Shown: positions 1 to 7,973 of the stretch, piece by piece
How the letters are laid out: each line of letters opens with the position of its first letter
How positions within the stretch are numbered: position 1 is the stretch's first letter
NCBI GenBank assembly: GCA_963422275.1
Contig: OY729418.1
Coordinates: forward strand, 4,588,001 to 4,652,000
Origin: G963422275 sp963422275
GTDB lineage: Bacteria > Pseudomonadota > Alphaproteobacteria > Rhodobacterales > Rhodobacteraceae
DNA length: 64,000 bases
Direction of reading: 5' to 3'
Notes under the pieces: model-generated
The model's database searches: none
What the model was told of the DNA's origin: nothing
Seen by the model: the letters and a program-made list of their open reading frames with translations, nothing else
Position numbers and translations under genes: made by a program

Positions 1-742
1 TTGTGGGACCGAAAATTTCGTCCATCAGCACTCCGACACGATGCACATTTTCGTCACCGATCTGAACGAAGCAACTTCCGCTGTCGTGCAGCAAGTCCCG
101 CGCGAGGAGAAGGCGGTCGCGCAGATAGGTCAAGTAGGAGTGAATGCCAAGTTCCCAAGTGTCCCGGAACGCGCGAATCTGCTCTGGTTCGCTGGTCAGA
201 TCTTCGTCCCTGCCGTCAATGACTTCTCTGCGATTGAAGAAAGGCTGAAAATTCGAGCCATAACGAATACCGTAGGGCGGATCGATGTAAATTGTCTGTA
301 CCTGCCCACCGAGACCCTCTTTCTCCAAGAGGCTGTTCATGACAAGCAGGCTGTCGCCCGCGATCAGCCGGTTGGTCCAGTTATGACGGTGCTTGTAGAA
401 TTCGATAGCGTGCCGGATTGGCGGATTTTCGGCAGGAGTGTCAAACAGGGAAATTTGCGGTGCCGGCTCCTTGCGCTTGCGCACCGCCTCGACGACGGTG
501 CGAGGATCAATGCGTTCGTGGACATGCAACGACACTGTTGGAACTTCAAATGATGTGTGCTCCGATTTACCTGCCCAACTCAGATGAGGTTCGATGTGCG
601 GGTCGTGGCTGTATGCCTTGACCTCGACATCTGGATCTGTGTCAGGCGTCACGAGACCTACGGGCGGGTTGTTGGCGCGGTCCTTGTCAGCGTGCGCGTA
701 GGACTCGATGTCTCGTTTAGATTTCTTTGCCCAGCTTGCCAT
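1..742 (-). CDS. site-specific adenine DNA methyltransferase (Mod-type), 5' part, runs off the window
   Basis: Reading the minus strand from ATG at 742 gives an open frame that continues past base 1. It begins MASWAKKSKRDIESYAHADK and contains NPPVGLVTPDTDPD, then SFEVPTVSLHVHERIDPRT, then NWTNRLIAGDSLLVMNSLLE, and the catalytic motif IV as YIDPPYG around residue 155. The D-P-P-Y tetrad is the hallmark of N6-adenine (beta-class) methyltransferases. The surrounding blocks match the large Mod-like methylases that are often paired with a DEAD-box Res-like protein. Only about 247 residues are in the window, so the SAM-binding FxGxG motif and any partner lie to the left. Whether it belongs to a restriction system or is solitary cannot be told. 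The start follows a weak purine-rich stretch (AAAGGCGAAGA). Confidence 0.85.
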   Translation of the reverse strand, partial: MASWAKKSKRDIESYAHADKDRANNPPVGLVTPDTDPDVEVKAYSHDPHIEPHLSWAGKSEHTSFEVPTVSLHVHERIDPRTVVEAVRKRKEPAPQISLFDTPAENPPIRHAIEFYKHRHNWTNRLIAGDSLLVMNSLLEKEGLGGQVQTIYIDPPYGIRYGSNFQPFFNRREVIDGRDEDLTSEPEQIRAFRDTWELGIHSYLTYLRDRLLLARDLLHDSGSCFVQIGDENVHRVGVLMDEIFGPT

Positions 743-799
743 TCTTCGCCTTTACATATTACTGAGGATCAGGGCAATCGCTTTTCAATTTTCCCTCTC

Positions 800-975
800 G
801 TCATCAGCTTGGCGGCAGTTCAAGCTTTCCTGCGATCCCGCCTTCACCGAGAAGCTAATCGACATCGCCGGTCTGTACGTCACCCGCCGGAGCGCTCGCC
901 TTGCGTCTGCTGGACGGTGCTGCCAACGCCGCGGGCAGCAACCCGGCAGATGCCCATCCGAGGCCTTGGTGCAAG
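800..975 (+). pseudogene. IS630-family transposase vestige
   Basis: One plus frame reads RQFKLSCDPAFTEKLIDIAG followed by LYVT. This matches the IS630/Tc1 transposase segment just before the first catalytic Asp (typically FKLSNDP..EKL.DIVGLY). After about base 890 the match continues, weakly, only in another frame (PPERSPCVC). No DEKSQ catalytic block, start codon or stop fits an intact gene, so this is a decayed internal fragment. The rest of 743-1200 holds no gene that I can support. Confidence 0.6.
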
Positions 976-1200
976 CGGTGAAGTCCATATCGTTAAGTCT
1001 GCCTAAGTGCGTCGGGCGGTTGACAGGTGCAGTTCTGCAGGTTACAGACTGTAATGACAGAAAAAGATACTTTCATCATTATATTATTGAATTTAAAAGA
1101 TTTTAAGATGTTTTCCCAGCAATTTTCGGGAAGTTGCCTGAGGTATCCCGGCTAAAGTCGCATGCGACTGAACCGGCCATCACAAACGAAGGGCCAGAAG

Positions 1201-1740
1201 ATGAAGCACAAGGATACGGTAAGAGACTTCATCCGCACGATACCGGATTTCCCGAAGCCGGGAATCATGTTCCGTGACGTCACTACGCTTTTTATTGACG
1301 CTCGTGGTCTCCGAATGGCCGTCGACCAGTTGCTGCATCCGTTCTCGGGGGCACCAATAAACAAGGTCGCAGGTCTCGAGGCGCGCGGATTTGTTGTCGG
1401 CGGCGCAATTGCGCATCAGATTTCTGCCGGGTTCGTGTTAATTCGCAAGAAGGGAAAACTCCCGGGAGAGCGCATTTCCGAGCAATATGAGCTAGAGTAT
1501 GGCAGGGAGGTCATGGAAATCCACCATGATGCAGTTCTGCCTGGCGAGCGAGTTCTTTTGGTCGATGATCTTCTTGCGACGGGCGGAACCGCAGTTGCTG
1601 GCATCAGGCTACTCGAACGTCTTGGTGCCGAAATTGCAGGCTGTGCATTCATTATCGACTTGCCTGATCTTGGGGGGCGAAAGAGACTTGAGGCAATGGG
1701 CATGAGCGTACATGCCCTTTGCAAGTTTGAAGGTGATTGA
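1201..1740 (+). CDS. apt: adenine phosphoribosyltransferase
   Basis: This 179-residue protein should salvage adenine to AMP using PRPP in the cytoplasm. The N-terminus has the family pattern IRTIPDFPKPGIMFRDVTTL, followed by GLEARGFVVGGAIA and RKKGKLPGE. The PRPP-binding loop is LLVDDLLATGGTA, with its two acidic residues. I start at the internal ATG at 1201 (MKHKDTVRDF) because APT proteins usually begin a few residues before the IPDFP block. The frame also extends upstream to an ATG at 1162. The gene stands alone between two long non-coding stretches. Confidence 0.95.
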   Translation: MKHKDTVRDFIRTIPDFPKPGIMFRDVTTLFIDARGLRMAVDQLLHPFSGAPINKVAGLEARGFVVGGAIAHQISAGFVLIRKKGKLPGERISEQYELEYGREVMEIHHDAVLPGERVLLVDDLLATGGTAVAGIRLLERLGAEIAGCAFIIDLPDLGGRKRLEAMGMSVHALCKFEGD

Positions 1741-2138
1741 GCGATTTCGTCGGAACGCTCGGAATACAATCATCCAAGCTTCTTTATCCTGAGGGCCGAC
1801 AGCGGAAAGCTGATGCAGGGGCTTTCCAATGCCAATCGATAAGCACGGAAGCAAGCGATCACGCAAGTCCGGCTCGTACATGCAACATTTGCCCAAAGCA
1901 GCAAATGCTTGCACGACGTTGGAATCTGGACCTGCAAGACAAATTTGTGTTCGTATCCCAGACAACGACTGCGCTCAAACTAGCGACGTTGTCTGGATGA
2001 GGGTGGCACAAAGAAATTCGCTCTGGGTTCAAATCACGCGTGTAGATATTTTCTGTTGGTGTGCCGCAGCCCCCAGAATTGAAGCTGTATCCTATCTTTC
2101 CAGAGTGTTTTGCCGAATTCTCCAGCCGAATTCGGCTA
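1741..2138. other. intergenic stretch without a supported gene
   Basis: About 400 bp between apt and the prepilin gene, which converge here. Short frames exist on both strands but none has a recognisable product or a convincing ribosome-binding site. I saw no strong terminator hairpin. Confidence 0.5.
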
Positions 2139-2720
2139 TCAGTAGAATGTCCAAGTCAAGCCCACCTTTCCGGCAACGGCGTTGGTGCTGCAGAAAGTTG
2201 CAGCCTCGGAAGCCGTAAGGCCATTGGAATCGGTGGCAGTACCATCAGTTACCGATGCAATCCCTGTTCCGATGATTCCGTTTCCCGTCTCGTCATATGG
2301 GATAATTCTCGTACACACATCGACTGGAACGGCGGTGAGAGCGATTTTGAACTGCAATCCAGCACCTGTCACCTTCACTTCCCCTCCAAAATGGTTCGCA
2401 ATGGCGTCGAAATCGCCGTCGCCGTTTGTGTCCCGCTGCATCGAGGATGGCACCGCATTGGCCGTTATCAGGAGCGGAACGATGCTCGCTGTTCCAAATG
2501 TAGCCTGCGACTGGAAGACCGCCCGCACTTGGGATTGAAGCATTGCCAGCATGCGAACCGCATCGTTTGTTCGAGCAGATTTCGAAGCCTGCTCGAAAAA
2601 GACAATGCCGCCAACTACGAAACCCAAAGCGATCACCGTGAACAAGACGGCTTCAATCAGCGTTGCACCGCGTTCGGGCGAAACTCCGATGCTGTTCTTG
2701 CCGGCAAACAGTGTTTTCAT
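2139..2720 (-). CDS. type IV prepilin-like protein
   Basis: The 193-residue product starts at ATG 2720, behind AAGGAGATAGAG, a good Shine-Dalgarno. It has a class III signal: an 18-residue leader ending SPERG, then ATLIEAVLFTVIALGFVVG. This gives Gly at -1, Glu at +5 and a hydrophobic helix of about 20 residues, as in type IV pilins cleaved by a PilD-type peptidase. The C-terminal part has two cysteines (DVCTRI and ATFCST) placed like the disulfide-bonded D-region of type IVb/PilS-like pilins. No pilus assembly genes are nearby, so it looks like an orphan pilin or pseudopilin gene. An upstream in-frame extension to 2888 lacks a signal and was not used. Confidence 0.75.
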   Translation of the reverse strand: MKTLFAGKNSIGVSPERGATLIEAVLFTVIALGFVVGGIVFFEQASKSARTNDAVRMLAMLQSQVRAVFQSQATFGTASIVPLLITANAVPSSMQRDTNGDGDFDAIANHFGGEVKVTGAGLQFKIALTAVPVDVCTRIIPYDETGNGIIGTGIASVTDGTATDSNGLTASEAATFCSTNAVAGKVGLTWTFY

Positions 2721-3079
2721 CTCTATCTCCTTTCCCGAGGCTGCAGACAGCGAGCCTGCCACGCAGGTGAATCGCTTCCTTTGCCGCAGCGTGAAGTCCA
2801 GGATAGGCCCAGCAATTGAGATGGCGGAAAGAACAATGCGCACAGAATCACGATCTTTGTGGACAATTCCCTTTCCTGAATGTGGCATTCACGTGTGGAG
2901 CATTCATGCCACGGATGGATTCAGCCCAGCCGCGGTACGGAAAGCGGTACCCTGCCAAGTCCGCTGAAGGTCCTTGGAATCAATCGGCACGAAAACCGAG
3001 TCTATCCGCCTTCGCTTCGAAATCTGCTCTTGATGATGATGGCTTTTAGTTCGGTTTTCGTGACATCCGGCCAGTTCAC
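2721..3079. other. intergenic stretch without a supported gene
   Basis: About 360 bp between the ABC ATPase 3' end and the prepilin gene. It must hold the promoter and leader of the prepilin gene; no coding frame or repeat was recognised. Confidence 0.4.
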
Positions 3080-4126
3080 TCACACGGCGAGACCGCTGGT
3101 ATCGAAGAAGTGCGTTTTTTCATCCGGAAAGGCGAGGCCGACTGGCAGGCCGGGACTCAGATCGGTGTCTCCGTCCGTTCGAACGGTGATTCGCCCAAGC
3201 GGGCCTCCATCAACGATGACGAACGAGTCTGCTCCAAGATACTCCAGTACATCGACCGTGCCGTCACACTGTCCCTCGCCCGGCTGCACGAGGGAAATGT
3301 GTTCTGGACGGACGCCAAGTCGGTCGGCAGGCCTTCCGCCCCGAAAGTCTCCTCCGCGACCGCCTTTCAGCCGGTAGCGCGCACCGTCCGTCATGCACGG
3401 GATCAGGTTCATTTTCGGGCTGCCAATGAATTCTGCAACAAACAGATTCGCCGGTTTGCCGTAGAGTTCGCGAGGCGTTCCTGCCTGCTCGATGCGACCG
3501 CCATCGAGAACCACGATCCGGTCGGCCAGCGTCATCGCTTCGACTTGATCGTGGGTAACGTAAATCATGGTCAGTCGCAGCGACTGGTGCAACTTCGCGA
3601 TTTCATAGCGCATCTCCACGCGCAGAGCGGCATCGAGATTGGAAAGCGGCTCGTCGAACAAGAATGCCGTCGGATTGCGGATGATCGATCGGCCGATCGC
3701 CACCCTCTGCCGCTGACCGCCCGAAAGCTCCTTCGGCCTCCGGTTCAAGAACGATTCCAGCTTGAGGACACGAGCGGCTTCTGCAACCCGCTTTTCGATT
3801 TCTGCCTTTCCCACACCGGCTATTTTCAAGGAAAAGCCCATATTCTCGCCAACCGACATGTGCGGATAGAGAGCATAGGACTGGAACACCATCGTCAATC
3901 CGCGTTTTGCGGGCAGCTCTCCAGTAACATCTTTGCCATCGATCAGGATTTGGCCCCTTGACGTCTCCTCGAGTCCACCGATCATTCGGAGCAGCGTCGA
4001 TTTTCCGCACCCGGACGGCCCGACAAACACGATGAACTCCCCTTCCCTTATAACCATGTCCACGCCGGGGATCACCTGATGCTCTCCAAACCATTTTTCT
4101 ACTGATCGCAACTCTATCGCGCCCAT
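3080..4126 (-). CDS. carbohydrate ABC importer ATP-binding protein (MalK/UgpC type)
   Basis: A 348-residue cytoplasmic ATPase that would power the importer encoded upstream. It shows Walker A GPSGCGKSTLLRMIGG, the signature LSGGQRQRVAIGRS, Walker B AFLFDEPLSNLDAA and the H-loop THDQVEAMTLADR. The C-terminal TOBE/OB region carries the MalK-like block LGVRPEHISLV. The start at 4126 overlaps the 3' end of the hydrolase gene by 13 bases, and it is the last gene of the operon. The MalK/UgpC subfamily is clear; substrate must come from context. Confidence 0.93.
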   Translation of the reverse strand: MGAIELRSVEKWFGEHQVIPGVDMVIREGEFIVFVGPSGCGKSTLLRMIGGLEETSRGQILIDGKDVTGELPAKRGLTMVFQSYALYPHMSVGENMGFSLKIAGVGKAEIEKRVAEAARVLKLESFLNRRPKELSGGQRQRVAIGRSIIRNPTAFLFDEPLSNLDAALRVEMRYEIAKLHQSLRLTMIYVTHDQVEAMTLADRIVVLDGGRIEQAGTPRELYGKPANLFVAEFIGSPKMNLIPCMTDGARYRLKGGRGGDFRGGRPADRLGVRPEHISLVQPGEGQCDGTVDVLEYLGADSFVIVDGGPLGRITVRTDGDTDLSPGLPVGLAFPDEKTHFFDTSGLAV

Positions 4127-5385
4127 GTCTTCCTACCTGTTTGCTTTGAAGCCCAATCGAGCCAGATTGCTGCGGTCCAGGTAAATTCCCGCCCACCCGC
4201 CGGAGAGCCGTCGCAAGGATCGAAATACTCTGAGAACCCACCTGCCTTTATCAGTCTGGCCGTCGCGTCTCGAACCATCTCGGCCTCATCGAAAAGACTG
4301 GCTTCCTCCAATCCAATTCCGACGAGCGCATTAACTACCGGCCATACTGGACCGCGCCAGTAACGGCGCCGGTCGAACTTGTCGCTTTCGGGATCATGGC
4401 TGGGAATAACAAACGGCACGGTCTCCGCGAGACGCGTGAATTGCTTCACCATTCCGTTTCCGTCTATGCCAGCATACCAGCAGAGGAATGAAGCATTCGA
4501 AATGCAACCCGACCATCTCTGCGTATGTGCATCCCGAGAATCATAGCTCTCTATTTCGGGATTCCAGAGCGAGCGGGCACCATCCTCCAGGATTCGCGTC
4601 CATTGTTCCAGCTCCGAGACGCTCTCGCCCAGCGAGTTTCCGATCTCCACGAGGTCTCGGTTCGCCCGGAGGAGAATGAAGGTGATTGTCGGATCAGCCA
4701 TTCTGAATGGGTTGGTCCGCAACAATTCGCCATCGTCCCATCCATGTTTCCGCCCGAGCTCCACCAGCCAGATGTAGCGGTCGTAATCGAACTTTGTGGG
4801 CCGCATATCGGGATCGACAACCTGTATGTCCCTCCGCTCGTAGTGCCCGACATCCGTTACATCGATGCGGGCGAGAGAATGGTCCCAGTCTGGCGCGTTG
4901 TCGCGTCCGGCCTCCCATGGGTGAACCACGCATGCCGCGCCCAGGCTGTCCAGCCGCCAAGACATGAACCAGCGATGCCACGCCAGTATTTTTGGGAACA
5001 GCCTCTTCAGTCGCGGCTCGCCGAAATCCTTGTCGCGCTCCCAGATGTTGCGGGCGACCGTCGCTGCAACAGGCGGCTGGCTGATCCCGGAGGAAGGAAC
5101 TTGCGAGGTGCATCCCCACACGTCCGGTCCTGGAAAGTATCCGTCATTCACGCAGTGAAACTGGATGTGGGGAACCATTCCGTTCAACCACTGCCCTTCG
5201 AACAGTGTTTCCATTTCGACCCAAGCCCGACTCAGGTCAAATTCCGAGTACCCGAGGGCTGCAAACGCACTGTCCCAGTTCCACTGATATGGATAAAGTC
5301 CGCCAGACGGGACTGTGTAACGCCCGCGGTCGTTTTGCCGTAGGACGTTGCGGGCCAAGGCATCCAAGCCATTTTCGTGCGGCAT
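4114..5385 (-). CDS. GH63/mannosylglycerate-hydrolase-like glycoside hydrolase
   Basis: A 423-residue protein of the (alpha/alpha)6-barrel group that includes GH63, YgjK and mannosylglycerate hydrolase (MGH1-like). Recognisable blocks are GGLYPYQWNWDSAFAALGYS near residue 28, YWRGPVWPVVNALVGIG near 340, and near the C-terminus a Tyr-Phe-Asp-Pro run followed by FTWTAAIWLDW. No signal peptide is seen, so it probably acts in the cytoplasm on an imported glycoside. It lies between the permease and ATPase genes of a sugar importer, 4 bases after the permease stop, so its substrate is probably the transported one. A glucosyl- or mannosyl-glycerate/glycerol-type solute is a guess from family resemblance only. 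Confidence 0.82.
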   Translation of the reverse strand: MPHENGLDALARNVLRQNDRGRYTVPSGGLYPYQWNWDSAFAALGYSEFDLSRAWVEMETLFEGQWLNGMVPHIQFHCVNDGYFPGPDVWGCTSQVPSSGISQPPVAATVARNIWERDKDFGEPRLKRLFPKILAWHRWFMSWRLDSLGAACVVHPWEAGRDNAPDWDHSLARIDVTDVGHYERRDIQVVDPDMRPTKFDYDRYIWLVELGRKHGWDDGELLRTNPFRMADPTITFILLRANRDLVEIGNSLGESVSELEQWTRILEDGARSLWNPEIESYDSRDAHTQRWSGCISNASFLCWYAGIDGNGMVKQFTRLAETVPFVIPSHDPESDKFDRRRYWRGPVWPVVNALVGIGLEEASLFDEAEMVRDATARLIKAGGFSEYFDPCDGSPAGGREFTWTAAIWLDWASKQTGRKTWAR

Positions 5386-5389
5386 GTCT

Positions 5390-6601
5390 CTAGCCCTTGA
5401 CAGACCCGGCCGTCAGTCCCTTGGTCATGAACCTCTCCAATCCCAAAAACAGAACGAGCACCGGAACAGTGGAAATGACAGCACCCGCCATTAGATGCTG
5501 CCTGGGAATTTCTGACGAATTCAGCATCATTACACCGCGGGTCAACGTGAACTTCTGAGGATCGTCGAGGAGCATGAAAGCCAGCAGAAACTCGTTCCAC
5601 GCAATCATGAACACGTAGAGGGAAACCGACGCGAGAGCGGGCAGGCTCAGTGGGAGCGTGATCCTCCAGATGACGGCAAGCCGGTTCAACCCGTCCATGA
5701 GACCAGCCTCCTCCACTTCCACCGGAAGGCCGCGGAAGTAGCCTTGGAGTATGTAGAGCGACACTGGAATTGTTGTGACCGGGTATATCAGGATTATCCC
5801 AAGCAACGAGTTGCGCAACCCGACCATCGAGAATGCTATGTAGATGGGAAGTGCGAGAACAATCAGCGGGACCATGTAGATCAGCAAAATTGATCGCGAA
5901 AAGGTCTTCTGCCCGCGAAAGCGCATTCGCGCCACCGCGTATGCTCCCGGTACGCTGAACAGGAGAGTGATGAGCACTGTGATTACCGAAACGACAAGAG
6001 AGGTCAGCAGGAACTGACCGAACATGAAATCTTGGAAAAGTTCCCTGTAACTCCGCAAAAGCAGCCACCCCTTGGACAGATCGAGTGAAAAATCCAGAGG
6101 GTTCTGAAGCAGCGCCTGCTGCGATTTCAAGCTCGTCAACACCATCACGTAGAATGGCACCAGCACGATAGCCGTGAAGAACACGAAGCCAAAGCCGGCA
6201 AGGAATCGAATCACCGCTTCCTCGAATTCATGCCGCGTCATCGCCCCGACGGGTGCCCCGTCCAGCATTCTTGCCACGGGAAACGTTGTCATGCACCCGG
6301 CAAGCAAGCCAGCGAGCGCCGAATCGAGAACATGCGCTTCGTCGCCAAGTTCCACGGGTCCGGCACCAATCGAGTTGAGTAGCGCAATCAAGAGAGTCAG
6401 GACGGCCGCAACCGAATTTCCGCTTCCAAATCGAAGGATACCGATACCGGAAACCGCCCCGGTCAGCAGAGAGAGAGACAAAGATGGCCGGAATTCACCT
6501 CCCGTCGCGAATGCAAGAATTACCGCCACGGTCACGGCCGATGTGAAACACCAAAGCGCAGCCAGTGCCGGGCCAGCGACAAGTCCATGGCGCACGCGCA
6601 C
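5390..6601 (-). CDS. carbohydrate ABC transporter permease (MalG type) with N-terminal membrane extension
   Basis: A 403-residue inner-membrane permease. The C-terminal 280 residues are a normal MalG-type unit. The coupling-helix EAA motif reads EAGLMDGLNRLAVIWRITLP and the C-terminus is MTKGLTAGSVKG. Ahead of it lie about 120 extra residues with several hydrophobic stretches (ALAALWCFTSAVTVAVILAF, SAVAAVLTLLIALL-like and LDSALAGLLAGCM), giving roughly three or four additional membrane helices that ordinary 280-residue MalG proteins lack. The start overlaps the stop of the upstream permease gene by one base. Confidence 0.9.
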   Translation of the reverse strand: MRVRHGLVAGPALAALWCFTSAVTVAVILAFATGGEFRPSLSLSLLTGAVSGIGILRFGSGNSVAAVLTLLIALLNSIGAGPVELGDEAHVLDSALAGLLAGCMTTFPVARMLDGAPVGAMTRHEFEEAVIRFLAGFGFVFFTAIVLVPFYVMVLTSLKSQQALLQNPLDFSLDLSKGWLLLRSYRELFQDFMFGQFLLTSLVVSVITVLITLLFSVPGAYAVARMRFRGQKTFSRSILLIYMVPLIVLALPIYIAFSMVGLRNSLLGIILIYPVTTIPVSLYILQGYFRGLPVEVEEAGLMDGLNRLAVIWRITLPLSLPALASVSLYVFMIAWNEFLLAFMLLDDPQKFTLTRGVMMLNSSEIPRQHLMAGAVISTVPVLVLFLGLERFMTKGLTAGSVKG

Positions 6602-7848
6602 TATATTCCTTCCTCCCGACTGGCCACCTTGAAGAACAGCATGCTGAAAGCCAGCAAGGTGCAGAAAATGACTACAGCCACCGCAGCGCCGGCACCGATG
6701 TTGGAAATCGCGAATGCCTGCTCATAGACATTCACCGTAAGCGTCCGCGTCCCGGCATTTCCGCCCGTCAGAAGAAAAATGTCGTCGAACTTGTTGAACG
6801 TCCATATGAAGCGCAGCAAGAACAAGACGCTGAGTATTCCGGCAAGCTGGGGAAGCGAGAGGTAGCGGAATTTCTGAAACGGAGAAGCGCCATCCATGTC
6901 CGCCGCTTCATACATGTCGGAATCGATCGCCTGCATTCTGGCAAGGATGAAGAGAAATGAGAGCGGGAAGTAACGCCAAATCTCGAAAATGGTGACCATG
7001 ATCAACGCTAGCGGACGCTCTCCGAAAAAGTTGATCGACTCCTCGGCAACTCCCATCTGAAGAAGAAGGGCGTTCACGGACCCGGAAAACGGATCGAACA
7101 GGGTGACCCACGTGAACGCGACCGCTATTACGGGTGCCACATAGGGAAACAGGTAAAGACCGCGCAGAATCCCCTTGCCACGAAAGCTTCTGTTGAGAAG
7201 CATTGCGGCGAAAAGTCCAAAGACCAACGCCCCAAGCGTGCCGAACACGGTGTAGAACGCAGTCGCCCAGAGAACGCTCAAGAAGTCTCGAGCATCAAAG
7301 ACCCGAGCAAAGTTTTGCAGCGTAAACGAGAAATCAGTCAAGATGTTTTGGCTGCTGGATGTCATAACGACTTCCGTATTGCGGATGTCATGCTGGCCGT
7401 CGAAAAATGCCTCACCGACCTTGACGGGTATCCTCAACCGTTCTCTGTGGCCGCCTTCCCAAGTGCCGAAGTCGCAAAACAGTTCTTGCCGGGTCAGTTG
7501 ACAGCGCGAATCGACGCTTTCTGCCGACAGCCCGTCAGGCAGCGTATCCGTCAGCGTGACGCCGGTCAGCCCCTTGCTGGCATGTGAATTGCGGAGCCGA
7601 TACTCAATTATTGCCGCATCGCCCGGAACGGACGGACGACCGCGCAAGGCCTCGTTCGCAATTGCCGTCGGCTCTCTCAGATCGGCAAGCTTCACCGGCT
7701 TGAAACTAATCCAGAAAATTGCGATCAACGGCAGAATCACGACCAGAGCGATGCTGAATATCGTCGGGAAGAGCAGCATCCAGGCAAAACGCGCCTCCTG
7801 CCGCTGCAGGGGGCCGGAGCCGGTTGGTGGGCTTGCTGTCGGGCTCAT
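6601..7848 (-). CDS. carbohydrate ABC transporter permease (MalF type) with a DUF11-like periplasmic domain
   Basis: A 415-residue inner-membrane permease. The first membrane helix spans about residues 23-48. Residues about 78-162 then read like a DUF11/conserved-repeat beta domain (IIEYRLRN, GVTLTDTLPDGLS, FCDFGTWEGG, RLRIPVKV) before the usual MalF-type helices resume near residue 170. The EAA motif is YEAADMDGASPFQKFRYLSLP. The inserted domain carries Cys116 and Cys125, which could form a disulfide in the periplasm. MalF of E. coli also carries a periplasmic P2 domain after an early helix, so the insert may contact the binding protein; that role is inference. Confidence 0.88.
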   Translation of the reverse strand: MSPTASPPTGSGPLQRQEARFAWMLLFPTIFSIALVVILPLIAIFWISFKPVKLADLREPTAIANEALRGRPSVPGDAAIIEYRLRNSHASKGLTGVTLTDTLPDGLSAESVDSRCQLTRQELFCDFGTWEGGHRERLRIPVKVGEAFFDGQHDIRNTEVVMTSSSQNILTDFSFTLQNFARVFDARDFLSVLWATAFYTVFGTLGALVFGLFAAMLLNRSFRGKGILRGLYLFPYVAPVIAVAFTWVTLFDPFSGSVNALLLQMGVAEESINFFGERPLALIMVTIFEIWRYFPLSFLFILARMQAIDSDMYEAADMDGASPFQKFRYLSLPQLAGILSVLFLLRFIWTFNKFDDIFLLTGGNAGTRTLTVNVYEQAFAISNIGAGAAVAVVIFCTLLAFSMLFFKVASREEGI

Positions 7849-7889
7849 CGACCTAAGCTAGGCTTGACCGCGCTGCCTGCAAGTTGACA

Positions 7890-7918
7890 CGCCGGCCCAA
7901 AGTTTTTGGGCCGGCGTT
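7890..7918 (-). promoter_or_regulatory. strong intercistronic stem-loop between binding-protein and permease genes
   Basis: A perfect 13-bp GC-rich stem (7890-7902 pairing with 7906-7918, three-base loop) lies between the stop of the binding-protein gene and the start of the MalF-type gene. No T-run follows it in the direction of transcription. It resembles the malE-malF-type hairpins that protect the binding-protein part of the mRNA or partly reduce downstream expression. That role is inferred. Confidence 0.7.
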
Positions 7919-7973
7919 CAATTTCATTTCGATATCAGTTCCCGTCACCCCGGAAAATCCTCCGCAAGCACTC

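Noticed and set aside
41..553. 170-codon plus-strand frame
   Set aside because: It is antisense to the methyltransferase, whose minus-strand translation has clear DPPY and family blocks.
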